A stretch of DNA of 64,000 nt. Source: Protopterus annectens. Taxonomy: Eukaryota; Chordata; Ceratodontiformes; Protopteridae. This document shows, piece by piece, positions 10,660 through 22,299 of the stretch (position 1 is its first letter; every line of letters starts with the position of its first letter). Where the stretch lies: NCBI RefSeq assembly GCF_019279795.1, contig NC_056733.1, forward strand, positions 1,115,214,682-1,115,278,681, given 5' to 3'. Under the pieces are notes generated by a model. It did not search any database, had not been told where the DNA came from, and was given only the letters and a program-made list of their open reading frames with translations. Position numbers and translations under genes: made by a program.

Positions 10660-11640
10660 GTTTCTAGTAAAAGAAAAATGGATTCCTTTTTCATTGAAGA
10701 ATTTTAAGAATTTGAATCTGTATGGGGAATATGAAGGAACAGATGAAGGTTCTTCTCCTTAGGTTTCTAATTTAGACTCTGAGGAGAGTATGGCGCCTGA
10801 ATCTCCCTGTGAGACATTCGCTTTCACTGAGACTTTTTCTAGAATGTGCCAACGCTTTCAGTGGGAGAGCACTGAGGTTTCTCAGTCCCTCAATAAAATA
10901 CAGTGCGTTGTTACAACTGAAATTTTCAGAACCTTCATCCAGCCCCCAGTTCTGTTTGCATTTTAGGATGCATTTGTCACAGCCGATTTCCCAAAGACCT
11001 AACCTGCTGCTGCTGCTAAAAAGAAGATAGAATACACAAAGTTCCTTAGCCTTTCAAGTTTTTATACATTAATAACAGATCTGCCCCAACAACTACAGGT
11101 TTAGTTAATCCAGCTGCTGCCAATCCTTTTGTTAATTCTAATCATTCTCCTTCTGACAAAGATGGTAAAGCTCCTGATACATTTGGAAAAAAAGTATGCT
11201 TTTGCAGCATTGATTTTTAGAAATTTGAATTGCAAGGCTTATGTGTCAAAGTTTATACTGAGTATGACAATATAAGGAATGTTTTAGCTGCATTGTCCTC
11301 TTGTAAGGAAACATCTGCTTTATGTGTAGTTTCTTCAATTTCTCAGGTCCCTACTCATTGTTTGAAGTGTGTTTATGACTCCAGATACCACAACCAAGGC
11401 TGTTGACACTGATTACTGTGTGGAGACGGTTTGCAAGGCTGAGTTCTCAGAACCTCCCAGAAGATGTCAAAAATGAGGTTTTGAGTTCTGCTTTGGATAG
11501 AGATTTGTTTTTTGGACTTTCTGCTGCCGAGGTTATCACAACATGTAATGAAAGCTAATTCAGGGAATCTCTCAGATTTTTCAGCCTTCCTTCTCTAAAT
11601 TTTCCAAGAGAGTTTCTGCCCCCTTATATAAACTTGGCAA
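10660..11640 (+). pseudogene. gag remnant, family B
   Basis: Interrupted Gag with family landmarks in shifting frames: CETFAFTETFSRMCQRFQWE (near 10812; compare family A SFGETLHTLREHFHWE), DKDGKAPDTFGKKV and, after 11,420, a segment like LPEDVKNEVLSSALDRDLFF. Many stops. The N-terminal Cys/His module was not found. Confidence 0.72.
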
Positions 11641-11849
11641 GAAACAAAATACACAGTCTTAGCAGAGTGTGGGTAAGCAGACATGTAAAAAGCAATAGCA
11701 GAGATAGACCAAAAAGAAAGTTGGAACCCCAGAACAAAGTACAGTCAAATAAGGCAGAATTACTATTTAAGGAACCTTTCTCTCCCCGCACCCCCAACCC
11801 TGACAGTCTCTTATTCTTTCCAGAAAGTCTGAATCTTCATTTCTCTGGC

Positions 11850-12780
11850 AACAGATTTGTTTCAGCCAAATGAGTTCTAAAGATGATCCATTTAGGATAC
11901 AGGTGGCAGTGGGAAGAAATTCATCCTTTTCAGGGGATTTCTCCTCATCAGCAAGACCAAACCTTTTTCTTCCCTCCTGTTCTGTACCACATGCTATTTC
12001 AGGGAATAATAGAAACAGTTCTACCTTTCCCAGCTGGGAAAAGGATTTGATTCAAGAATGTTTTTAGTGCCAAAGTAAGAAAATGCCTAGAACCCAGTTC
12101 TGGATCTTTCTTTCCTGAGTCAGTCTGTGATAGACCCAAGTTCAAAATGCTTTCATTTCACAACCTGTTACCCTTCTTCCTCATTTGATTTTTGTTAGTA
12201 AGCTTAGATTTAAAAGATGCATATTATCACATTCCTTATTCATCCAAATTTCAGGCATTTCTTAAGGTTTTGTGTATCTGGACCACATTATCATTTCTCT
12301 CCTATACCTTTTGGACTGTCCACTGCTCCAAGAGTGTTAACAAAGTTTCTAACTCCAATCATAGCCCCAGATATCTGCATTTTTCCATATTTAGATGACT
12401 TGCTTACCTTTGCAGCATCTTTTTCAAAGTGTCAGGAATCTGTCACTTGAATGAGAAATCTTCTACACAGGCTGGTATTCCAAGAGAACATAAAAAATAT
12501 TTTTTGACTGCATTGCACATTATTGTGTTTCTGGGGTTTCTGGTACACAGTTTAGTACAACGAGATTTTCTTCCAAAGTAAAAAAAAAAAAAAAATCTAC
12601 ATTTAGAACTATTCCAGATTTTTTTCCATTCAGACTTCCGTCACTGCGAGGGAATACCTTAGGATTATGGGTCTCATGGCACCCATGATTCTCATGATAC
12701 CTCTTGCAAGACTCCAGATGAGAAAAATGCAATGGTATCATAACTCATTGATTTCTACTTGTCAGAAATCTAAGTCCCTG
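11850..12780 (+). pseudogene. RT remnant, family B
   Basis: Decayed RT: VLKMIHLGYRW region, VSLDLKDAYYHIP (12192), PFGLSTAPRVLTKFLTP (12300), the catalytic IFPYLDDLLTF (near 12380), and IMGLMAPMILMIPLARLQMR (12665-12722). A poly-A run at 12580-12595 breaks the frame. Ends at about 12765, where foreign sequence begins. Confidence 0.78.
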
Positions 12781-12989
12781 TGTGTCTTAACTGTTAAAGT
12801 CCTGGTAAAGGTGCATACATAAATCTAAGTCAGCAAGGTGGCATCTACAAGCTGACATGATTTGCTAAGCATGCTGGTGAAATGGTCAACATGGGATGTG
12901 CCTGCAAAAAGTAAAGTAAAATATAGTATATTTCCATGGTTGCATTAATAATGCAGACATAGTGTGATAACTGTCTTGCTGGGGTGGTG

Positions 12990-13176
12990 TATTCAAATAC
13001 CAGATGTTACTGTAAAAAAAATTACATTAAAACATGGGGGGTAATGTGAAGACATTCTGAGATTATAAATGCTCTTTTTTTAAAGCAGTTATGACTGTTA
13101 GTGGAAAAAATTACATTAAAACATGGTGGGTAATGTGAAGACATTCTGAGATTATAAATGCTCTTTTTTAAAGCAG
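12990..13176. repeat. ~90-bp tandem repeat, left part
   Basis: Two units of a ~89-92 bp repeat (ATTACATTAAAACATGGTGG, TTCTGAGATTATAAATGCTC, TTTTTTAAAGCAG). The array is interrupted at 13176 by A3 and resumes at 18685. Confidence 0.88.
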
Positions 13177-13358
13177 ATGTTCTTCGTGTTTCACTGTTGC
13201 AGTCATTACATTTGGGTTATCTGCTTGCAGGTAGCCCTCAGTCAGCCTGATTAACAAAGTCTTGGGTCCTGCATCGGTTGCTGTCCGTTCTTCCATGACG
13301 TCAGGTCGTCAGGGGTATAAAACATGCAGTCGACGCCATTACATCAGTCTTTCTTGCC
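13177..13358 (+). promoter_or_regulatory. A3 left ITR with promoter
   Basis: Inverted match to 18471-18684. TGACGTCA at 13296-13303, TATAAAAC at 13316-13323 and initiator ATCAGTC with A at 13346 keep the spacing seen in A2 and A6. Starts ATGTTCTTCGTG. Confidence 0.82.
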
Positions 13359-13495
13359 GTGCAGTCTCCAAAGCAGAAGCAGTTCGCAAGTGCCGGTCGG
13401 CCGACTCCTGAAATTTTCGTTTTCGAGGTTCAGAACCGAAGTCTTCAACTAAAGCTAAGTACCCCGTTGGGGAAACTTTTTCTTATTCCTTACCG

Positions 13496-15277
13496 ATGTC
13501 AGTAAAAGTTAATAATTGCATTACTTGTGGAAAGCAAATACCTCATAAAGATTTTCATTCGTACTGTATTCCTTGTTTAGGCCCTGACCACGACGTACCT
13601 TGCTGTCGGTTTTGTGCTTTATTAATCAGCGCACTATCCATCTTCTGTATATTTTCGACTCTAAATATTTTGGTTCTCGGTTTAATTATCCAGAAATGTC
13701 GTTGGTTAGTCATCTGACTACCGGGATTCCGAAAAAACACAAAGATAAAGACAGAGACAGGCTGCCGAGGTCCAAAACTGCCGACGATGCTTCTCCTAAG
13801 CCAGTCGCCAGTTCGCCGGTATTCAGTGAGGTGCTTTCGCAGCCCCTGATACCCGCTACTTCTGATTCGCAGGCCTCTACTGAGACCCATTCTCAGTATG
13901 CCGCGAGATGCTTCAGCTATGGAACCCGCAGATGTCTCTACCTTGGATGGGTCCGGTGCCGCTGTGCAGGCACCGGCTTCTGAGGTTGTATTCAGGCCTA
14001 CGGACTTGCGTATTAAACCAATGCTATCTTCTTTACTTAGGCCTAAATCTCGAACCATGCCTAAAAAAAAACGACACCCAGGCCACATGCTAAGGCTTCT
14101 ATGCCCAAAAAACAAATAAGAATGGCTGAAGATCTAATGACTTTAATCAGTGGTAGCCCCCCCCCCCCCCTTCTAAGAGGCCTAGGACTGAAGTTGATTA
14201 TGAATCTTCTCACCAGGATTCTGTTTTTTCTGATTCTTCTGATGATCTGGATTTGCCCTTATCTACTTATGAAGATTCTGATGCAGAGGATTCCATTCCC
14301 TCTGCTTCCCCTCCTGAGGATTTTTTCTTTTGGGGAAACCTCACATACTCTTAAGGGAGCATTTCCACTGGGAAAGCCAGGATTTTTCTGATTCAAAAAA
14401 GAGGCTTAGGGATTTCCTTCTCCTACCTCAGCATAGGCCTTTAGCTATTCCTCCTGTACTAGATATTGTTTATGATGCTTTTTCGGAATCTAGTTTGGCC
14501 CCTGATTCCTTGCCTCCTGCTCCCAGAAAACCTGACGATACTACAGGGTACCCTGAGTCCCACAAGTTCCTTTTAAAAATGCTATTGCGGATCCAGAGAA
14601 TATTTCACAGGGGCCCAATGGCATTAAGGCTTCTACTGCTAAAAATCCAACCCCTTCTGATAGAGACTCCAGAGCGCTGGATAGATGGGGTAAGAAGGTT
14701 TACACTTCTGCAACCTTGGCCATTAGGGCTTTAAACTGCCAGTTTCATATGTTAAAGTATTAGCAACATGTTATTGGATTGCTTAAACAGAAAATGATGT
14801 TGATTCCTGACTGAGTGGAAAATAAAGAATTACAGGATTTAATGCATTCTGCTGAACAAGTTGGAAAACATACTTTTGCAATGTGGTTTTGATTCATTAG
14901 AGGCCTCTTGCAGAGCTGCTGTTACTGGGTCTGTGCTAAGAAGGCATGCTTGGCTTAAGGAGCAATCTTTGCCTGATCATGTTAAAGCTAAATTGTTGGA
15001 TGCTCCCTTAAATCAGGACCGTCTGTTTGGCAACAAGGCTGAGGAAGTTCTTAAAAAGATGGAAGATAAAGCTAAATCTATGCAAACTGTGAAAGATTTC
15101 TTACAAGTCCAGCCTCCAAGATTTAGTAGACACTGGCCCTCTAAGAATTGGTCCTTTCCAGCCCCTTCCAGGTCTTCTCAAGCCAAACCCAGACACATCA
15201 AAACCCCAGGTTTCAGTCCCAGGGAACACACAGGACTAAGCAGTTGGGGGGGCCTCCACTTCCAATTCTGGGAATAA
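13496..15277 (+). pseudogene. gag, copy A3
   Basis: ATG at 13496 after the hairpin CCCCGTTGGGG (13462-13472). The N-terminal zinc-type module is complete: CITC, H, CIPCLGPDH, CCRFC. A shift near 13618 and another near 13900 follow. A 14-C run (14157-14170) breaks the frame again, and two stops occur near 14761 and 14812. Conserved C-terminal segments (RHAWLKEQSLPDHVKAKLLD, KKMEDKAKSMQTVKDFLQ) run to about 15200. Structural role inferred from the family. Confidence 0.87.
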
Positions 15278-15290
15278 TAAGACTCCCCCT

Positions 15291-17209
15291 ATGGTAAACA
15301 GTCTCTATGACTTCCTTTTAAAATTTCCAAGCACTTATCAACCAACTGCCCCTTGGGGGGGAAAGATTGCTCTTCATGCAAAGAATTGGGAACTCATTAC
15401 CCAGGACAAATGGGTTTTAAGTATAGTGTCCCAGGGATACAGATTTCATTTCCACACCTTGCCAACACCAAGCGGGTGGCCGGACCTTCCCCCAAGTCAG
15501 TGGGCAGAGGTCCAAAAACAAGTACTTTCTCTCTTAAGCATGGGGGCTATTCATCTGGTACCAGAAGAGGAAAAGGGACAAGGTTTCTACTCGAGATTTT
15601 TCCTGGCACCCAGAAAAGACAATTAATGGCATCCTATCCTGGACCTGTCTACTCTAAACACCTTTTTGGAGATTCCAAAATTCAAGATGCTGACTCTACA
15701 CCCAATTACTTCCTATGCTAGGCAAAGATGCCTGGTTGGCAACACTAGATTTAAAAGAAGCATACCTGCACATCCCAATCAAGGAATCTTGCAGAAGATA
15801 CCTTCGCTTCAAAGCAGGCTATATGCACTATCAGTTCTTTGCACTGCCCTTTGGCTTATCTACTGCGCCCAGGGTATTCACAAAGTGCCTAGCTCCAGTT
15901 ATTGCATTTTGCAGGCAAATAAATATTCAGATATACCCATACTTGTACTAATGTCTAATTCAGACAGAAAGCCAGAATCATCTGGCCTTTGTATAAAGGG
16001 TTCTAACTTGTCTGGGGTACACCATAAATGAAAAGAAATCACACCTGGCACCCTGTCAACAAATTATATTCCTGGGAGCAAGCTTGAATACAACTTCCCA
16101 GATGGCTTATCTCACACCAGAGAAACAAATTCATTTGTCAACCTACTTCAAACAAGTGGCCACAAAAACCCGGTTATCTGCAAGACAAATACTGCAAGCC
16201 TTGGGGTTCATGGCCTCCTGCATTCTTCTAATTCCATATGCAAGACTGCATATGAGGAAACTACAGTGGTATCTAAAAAGCCTATGGTGTCAACATTCTC
16301 AGGATCTAGAAGCAATGATTCCTATCATACCTTGCTTACACCTAGAGTTCCTTTGGCAGGCAGAGGCCTGCCACCAAAACAAGGGACTACGTTTCACACA
16401 ACCCCCTGCCACCCAAACCCTAACAACAGACGCATCAGACTATGTATGGGGGGGGGCTCACCTGGCAGGGAAGTGCATTCAGGGCAAATGGAACCCAAGT
16501 CAAATGTACCTGCATATCAATCAAAAAGAAATGTTAGCTGTACAGAATGCTCTGACAGCCTTCAAGGACCACATTCTTCCAGGACAACTAATGGTAAAGA
16601 CGGACAACAACACTGTTATGTGATACATAAACAAGCAGGGGGGGTACACATTCTTACCCCCTCTGCAGACTAGCCATGGCATTGTGGAACATATCCTTGA
16701 GCTACCAAGTGCACCTAGAAGCTCAATTCCTGCCAGGAAAATTAAATACACTGGCAGACGGACTAAACAGAAACCTCATGGACCCACATGAGTGGAAACT
16801 GGAACCAAGGATTTTCAACATGTTGACAAGCAAATGGAGAAGCCCAGATATAGACCTGTTTGCCTCCTCCCAGAACTACCAATTGGACAAATTTTGCACA
16901 AGGACTCCCCACAAACAAGCCTGGAAAGTGGATGCTCTGTCCTTCAGCTGGAAAAACCTATCAGTCTATGCCTTCCCCCCTCTGCCTCTGCTCTCCAAAG
17001 TACTATTAAAAATCAAACTGGACAAACCAAGGCTGATTTTGATTGCTCCAGACTGGACACGCCAACACTGGTACCCCCTCCTGCGCAATGTGTCATGGTT
17101 ATCCCCATGGCACCTGCCTCAGACTCCTTCCCTGTTGTCTCAACAGGAGAACCAGATTCTGCACCCTCAGCTTCTAACACTGAACCTTGCAGCCTGTCTA
17201 ATTACATAA
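15291..17209 (+). pseudogene. RT / RNase H / MT-like pol, copy A3
   Basis: RT begins WGGKIALHAKNWELITQDKW. It has a shift near 15620, is open at 15715-15951 through LDLKEAYLHIPIKES and FALPFGLSTAPRVFTK, and then the catalytic YLDD reads Tyr-Leu-Tyr-stop (near 15945), so RT is dead. A deletion follows near 15985. RNase H (TDASDYVWGG, LHINQKEMLAV, TDNNTVM-stop) carries a 9-G run at 16448-16456. The MT-like part (DIDLFASSQNYQLDKFC, VDALSFSWKNLSVYAFPP, DWTRQHWYPLL) is intact to 17209. Confidence 0.87.
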
Positions 17210-17219
17210 TTTCTCCATT

Positions 17220-18175
17220 ACCATCCCTCAGTAAATCTGTGATTGATATCATTTTAGAGGCAAGGAGGCCTAGTACTAGAAAATCTTATGATGAAAAATA
17301 GAAAACTGAGATGCTTCATAAGGGCCTGTCTTTTTCCTCCATTAAAATCCACTCCTCAGCCATTTCAGCTCATTATAACACAGAACATCCCCTCTTCTCT
17401 CATCCACTGCTCAAGCAGTTCCTCAGAGGGGCCAAAAATTTGAGACCACCCAGGAGAGCTCCAGCCCCAGCCTGGGACCTTAACTTTGTTTTGGAGAAAC
17501 TCACTGTACCTCCTTTCAAGCCAGCTGCTACTGCAGACTTAAAATTTCTTTCTTGGAAAACAGCTTTCCTTTTAGCAATCACTTCAGCTAGAAGGGTATC
17601 TGAATTACAGGCCCTTATGGCAGTGGAGCCTTTCATCATCTTTCATGCGGACAGGATGTCCCTCCGAACCAATCCATCCTTCATGCCCAAGGTGGTATCC
17701 AGTGTGGCTCTTAATCAGTCCATTCATTTGCCAACCTTCTTTCCCAATCCACAGAACAGAGGGGAGCGGACATTGCATTCCTTAGATGTGCACAGACAAC
17801 TTAGATTCTACTTGGACAGGACTAAACCTCAAAGGAAATCTGAACAACTGCTGGTGGCATTTGCTGCAGGGGCAGAAGGGAAGGCTATTTCAAAGCAAAC
17901 CATTTTTAAATGGATAGGCCATTGCATTCATTTCTGCTATAAGCACCTTGGAAAACCTATCCCCCAGGGGATCAGACCTCATTCCACCAGGGCTGCATCT
18001 ACCTCTACAGCCTTTCTCAGAGGCGTCCCTACCCAGGGACATCCTAGAAGCTGCTACCTGGAGTTCTGTACATACTTTCACCAAGCATTATCATTTACCA
18101 ATTTTCTCTAAATCCAGAGCTGGCTTTGCCACTGCAGTCTTGCATGGCCTTATAGCTGGTCCTAATGCTATCTAA
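17220..18175 (+). pseudogene. tyrosine recombinase (YR), copy A3
   Basis: The N-terminal part lacks about 100 bases between ARRPSTRKSYDEK and the segment before MLHKGLSFSSIK. It is open from 17311 with Arg in TSARRVSEL and His-x-x-Arg in HSTRAASTS. One extra C near 18030 (CCTACCCAGGG) shifts the frame. The downstream ATWSSVHTF and KHYHLPIFSKS with the nucleophile Tyr are in another frame, ending GPNAI-stop at 18175. Confidence 0.88.
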
Positions 18176-18207
18176 ATTCCTCCTCCCAACCATAGCTTTG
18201 GGATTCT

Positions 18208-18308
18208 ATCCAAATGTAATGACTGCAACAGTGAAACATGAAGAACAGAGTACAGTTGTGTTGACTTACCATAAATGTAGATGTTCGAGTGTATTCACTG
18301 TTGCAGTC
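18208..18308 (+). other. A3 ICR
   Basis: Reverse complement of the A3 left end, then of its right end, joined at 18248/18249. The core reads GAACAG/AGTACAG, one base off GAACAT. Confidence 0.86.
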
Positions 18309-18470
18309 CTGGTTACCCTCCCTCCAGCCCCCCTAACTTCTTTTGGCTATACCTCTACTTTCCTTTACTATGCTTAAAAGCCTTTTTGGTGTATTTGCTT
18401 TTTTGTTGGAGGTATGTCATTGTACTTTTATATTTAATTGCTTCCCATCAGGGGGGCACCTGACATCTGG

Positions 18471-18684
18471 GGCAAGAAAAACTGATGTAATTGCATCGGC
18501 TGCATGTTTTATACCTTTGACGACCTGACATCATGGAAGAAGGGACAGCAACTGACGCAGGGCCCAAGACTTTGTTAATCAGGCCGACTGAGGGCTACCT
18601 GCAAGCAGATAACCCAAATGTAATGACTGCAACAGTGAATACACTCGAACATCTACATTTATGGTAAGTGTACACAACTGTACT
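18471..18684 (-). repeat. A3 right ITR
   Basis: Inverted copy of 13177-13358 plus the extension CATTTATGGTAAGTGTACAC, then AACTGTACT. The TATA box and a diverged CRE (TGACATCA) lie in reverse orientation. Confidence 0.87.
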
Positions 18685-18960
18685 TTATGACTGTGTTAGT
18701 GGAAAACATTTCATTCAAACATGGTGGGTAATGTGAAGACATTCTGAGATTATAAATGCTCTTTTTTAAAGCAGTTATGACTGTGTTAGTGGAAAAAATT
18801 ACATTAAAACATGGTGGAAAATGGGAAGACATTCTGAGATTATAAATGCTCTTTTTTTAAAGCTGTTATGACTGTGTTAGTGGAAAAAAATCCATTAAAA
18901 GATGGTGGGTAATGTGAAGACATTTTGAGATTATAAATGCTCTTTTTTTAAAGCAGTTAT
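18685..18960. repeat. ~90-bp tandem repeat, right part
   Basis: Three further units beginning TTATGACTGTGTTAGTGG, each ending in CTCTTTTTTAAAG. Continuation of 12990-13176 after A3. Confidence 0.88.
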
Positions 18961-19571
18961 GATTTTTAACTGTGTTTTCATAACTGCATTAATTTCATAA
19001 AAGCTGTGTGACCTGCAGATGAAAAAAATGGTGCCATCTTGTACAAAACATTAAGGCACACAATATTGCCACTGTTACTTGCCATCTAACAAAATGTTTT
19101 GTAGATTAATGTTTTGAAATATTGTGAAGTTATTATATGCATAATTTCATAGATCTGGCAATATCACCGAACGGAAGTATTTTCTTCCCTCTTGTCATAC
19201 ATCACTGGAAAGCTGTTGAACAGGGGAACAGTTCCCTCACTGATATCTTGGATCTGTCTTGTACACTTACAGAGCTATAACCCTTTGACAGTAACACTTG
19301 CATTTTCAGCAAACAAAACACAGTTTCTTTCATAAACCTGCGGTGGAAAATCAGCATCTACAAACAGACCTTTGATATTAGCACTAGTGTTTAGCCCATT
19401 GTCTACCAAATACCATTCATATTTTATTTTGTTTGTAACTCGCACCATTTATCAGCCGTTATAAATCGATTGAAGTGTCTTTTCAGTAGTAGATTTTGGA
19501 GAAAAGTTGTCCAAAAGCAATAGTTTCCTGGTTTAGATCTCAAGAAGTAGAAGTGTTAATTAGATTCCTGC
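18961..19571. other. AT-rich non-coding sequence, unassigned
   Basis: No convincing coding frame, RNA gene or repeat match within the window. With 12766-13176 and 18685-19914 it forms the sequence that separates family B RT from family B RNase H. Confidence 0.5.
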
Positions 19572-19579
19572 TGTTCAGG

Positions 19580-19898
19580 CATATCTCTCAACTGTACAGA
19601 TTTTCACAGAATGTCCAGATTTTTGCCTCATATTTTTGGTCCATTTTTCATAAAATTGTGGTTTTCTGGGAAATTAGTGTCAAATCATTAAAGACTAAAG
19701 TTAGAAAATAGTGACAGACATTTGTGTTTCAGACTTCATACCCTTCATTAAATTCATGCTAATGTAAAACTTGTTATTCTATCAACTTTCTAAGTTTATA
19801 AGAGCAATATTTAAAAATTATCCTTGTTTTGGGGTGTTTGTCCCATTTTTCTTAATGGCTTTGTCCAGATTTCTTGCTCTAACTGGTTGACAGGTATG
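19580..19898. mobile_element. MITE-like insertion, 319 bp
   Basis: Imperfect terminal inverted repeats CATATCTCTCAACTG and (reverse) CATACCTGTCAACCAG. Flanked by near-identical 8-bp direct repeats TGTTCAGG (19572-19579) and TGTTTAGG (19899-19906). An 8-bp duplication fits hAT-type transposition, but the superfamily is inferred. No coding capacity. Confidence 0.5.
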
Positions 19899-19914
19899 TG
19901 TTTAGGACATCCAT

Positions 19915-19992
19915 TACATTATCAAATTCCACTTCTGGGATTTGTGAAAAGATAAACCACTTGGTGGAGGCATCAACTTTCCGTGAATCCAG
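19915..19992 (+). pseudogene. RNase H upstream segment, family B (left of A4)
   Basis: In the frame of the Trp-Trp pair it reads QIPLLGFVKR, then WWRHQLSVNPG after a stop, closely like family C PVPLLPCLKREITWW and QLTANPGLPL. It ends at ATCCAG where A4 is inserted and continues in frame at 30860. Confidence 0.72.
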
Positions 19993-20175
19993 ATGTTCTT
20001 CATGTTTCACTGTTGCAGCCGTCACATTTGGGTTATCCCTGCCAGGGTAGCCCTCGACCGGCCCGAATACCAGACTTAGTATTTCTACGTCGGTTGCTGT
20101 TGCTTCAGGACTGATGTCAGGTAGTCAGTAGTATAAAGTAAGGTAGCCAATGCCATTACATCAGTCTTTGTTGCC
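19993..20175 (+). promoter_or_regulatory. A4 left ITR with promoter
   Basis: Inverted match to 30643-30859. A CRE variant TGATGTCA (20112-20119), TATAAAGT (20132-20139) and an initiator CATCAGTC with A at 20163 preserve the 31-base spacing. Confidence 0.78.
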
Positions 20176-20306
20176 ATGGAGCCCGAAGCAGAAGCAGTTC
20201 CACAAATGCTGGTCCGTCGCTACATGAGTTTTCGTCTACCGAATTGAAGTTGAAGTCTTCTAAAGTTAAGTACCCCGTTGGGGATCCTTTTTTCTTGCAC
20301 TAACCG

Positions 20307-22080
20307 ATGTCAGAAAAAGTTAATAATTGTCTCACCTGTGGAAAGCAAATACCACACCAAGAAGACTTCCATTCTTTCTGCGGCACTTGTTTAGGCCCAG
20401 ACCACGATGTCCCCCGTTGTCGCTTCTGTGCTTTGTTCAATGCCAGAACTATCTGTCGCCGGGCCCTTATTGTAGCCAGATATTTTCGCTTACAGTCCTC
20501 GAATTCCGATATGGCTTTGGTAAGCCATCCGACAGCAGATCTTCCGAAAAAACGTAAAGATAAAGACAGAGACAGACCGCACAGGTCCAAACCTACCGAC
20601 GACACTTTCGTTAAGCTAATTGTCAGTTCTCCGTTCCTCAGTGGGGCGCTTTTGCAGCCCCTGATGCCAGCTTCTGTGGATTCTTAGGCTGCTACCGAGA
20701 CCCTTTCGGAGTCCGGTATGCCGCAAAACTCTTCTTTGGCTAAGGATCCTGCGGTCGTCTCTACCTTGGATGGGTCTGGAGCTGCTGAGCAGGCACCGGC
20801 TTCCAAGGAAGTCCTTCACACTACAGATTCTCGACACAAATTGACATCTTCTTTTGCGACTACTGTTCTTTCAAAAACGACCGAGTTTCTCAGGCCCAGG
20901 GTATGAACCACACCCAAGAAACCGACGATCCACTCTCAGGCGCCTGCTTCCTTGCCTCAGTCTCAAATGCTTAAAATGGCTGAAGACCTTATCATGCTGA
21001 TCAGGGGAAGCCAAGCTCCTCCAAAAGGAAAAGAGATCTGTCCCCTGTAGTTTTGTCTGAACAAGAGTCAGATGAATCTGATGCATCTGAATATGAAGAC
21101 ATGCAACCTCTTTCCGCTTATGAGGATTCCAATGCAGAGGATTCAATTCCTTCAGCCTCTCCTCCAGAGGATTTCTCCTTTGGGGAAACCCAGCATACCT
21201 TAAGGGAGCATTTATAAAGGGAGAGTCAAGACTGCCCTCAGTCTAAAAAGACTCAGAGAATTCCTAGATCTTCCACAACACAGACCCTTGGCCATCCCCC
21301 CAGTCCTGGATGTTGTGGAGGATGTTTTCCTGGAATCCAGCTTGACTCCTGATGCCCTCCCTCCTGCTCCCAGAAAACCAGACAGGTACTATAGAGTCCC
21401 TGACTCACACAAATATCTTTTTAAAAATCCTACTGCTGACCCTGAGGTCATTCCTCAAGGGCCTAAAGGGATTAAAGCAACCTCTGCTAAGAATCCCACC
21501 TCCTCAGATAGGGATTCCCGAGCACTGGACAGATGGGGTAAAAAAGTATACACCTCAGCTACTCTTGCTATCAGGGCACTAAATTGTCAGTACCATATGC
21601 TGAAATTTCAGCAACATACCTGGAACTCCTTAAACAAAAATTGTCTTCCTTTCTTGCTTGGGCGGTATCTAAAGAATTACAAGAGTTAATGCATTCTGCA
21701 AGTCAAGTAACTACACGCACCTTGCACTGCGGTTTTGATGCCCTAGAAGTTTCTTGCAGGGCAGCAGTCACTGGATCTGTCATTAGAAGGCATGCATGGC
21801 TTAAGGAACACCCCCTACCAGTCCATGTCAAATCTAAATTGTTGGATGCCCCCTTGCACAAAGATAACTTATTTGGCACTAAGGCAGAAGAGGTCTTAAA
21901 AAAGATGGAAGAAAAAGCAAAATCTATGCAAACAGTTAAGGATTTCTTGTAGGTCCAGCCTCCTAGGTTCAGCAGGCATTGTCCCTCAAACACTGGTCCT
22001 TTCCTGCTTCCAGTAAGCCAGCCCAGCCTAGGCCCCGTGGAACCAGACCCCTCCCAGACAGCAGCCACAGGGCATGCAGA
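20307..22080 (+). pseudogene. gag, copy A4
   Basis: ATG 20307 after the hairpin at 20273-20283. The Cys/His module is intact (CLTC, H, CGTCLGPDH, CRFC), with one extra residue before the His. Stops at 20685 and after FLRPRV (20904) and shifts near 21025 and 21250 follow. It is open at 21288-21689 (PPVLDVVEDVF, KPDRYYRVPDSHKYLFKNP, RALNCQYHMLK), then in another frame to a stop replacing Leu/Gln at 21950. The basic tail is degenerate. Confidence 0.85.
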
Positions 22081-22111
22081 GATCTAGGTAGTGGACTACC
22101 TCCATAGGTTC

Positions 22112-22299
22112 ATAGATGGGTACTAGGCTATTGGCCCTAGGGCCTATATAAACGTAGCCAAATGGTACCCTGGCTTTTGCCACCCAAGAAAATTATTTTC
22201 CTGTCCCCTGTCAAGCAGAGCCACAGAAGTGATCCCCAGGGTGAATTTCCTATCTCCAATCCAATCATCAAGATTTTTCTTGAAGAGTGCTATAGGTTC
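22112..22299. mobile_element. 188-bp insertion in A4, unidentified
   Basis: Sequence with no counterpart in A1-A3, A5 or A6, at the gag/RT boundary. Bounded by perfect 8-bp direct repeats ATAGGTTC (22104-22111 and 22292-22299, the second counted with the insert). No coding frame, obvious terminal inverted repeat or A-tail. Either a short SINE-like or a hAT-type non-autonomous insert. Confidence 0.45.

Larger units (their letters stand above)
13177..18684 (+). mobile_element. DIRS family A, copy A3 (complete, 5508 bp), in a tandem repeat
   Basis: Complete element with both ITRs, ICR and all three coding regions. It is inserted between AAAGCAG and TTATGACTG of the 90-bp repeat; neighbouring intact units read AAAGCAGTTATGACTG, so no bases were duplicated. 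Gag, pol and YR all carry stops or shifts and the RT active site is destroyed, making A3 one of the more decayed family A copies. Confidence 0.94.

Noticed and set aside
22141-22160. TATA box TATATAAAC within A4
   Set aside because: It lies in the 188-bp foreign insert and has no supporting elements or downstream open frame.
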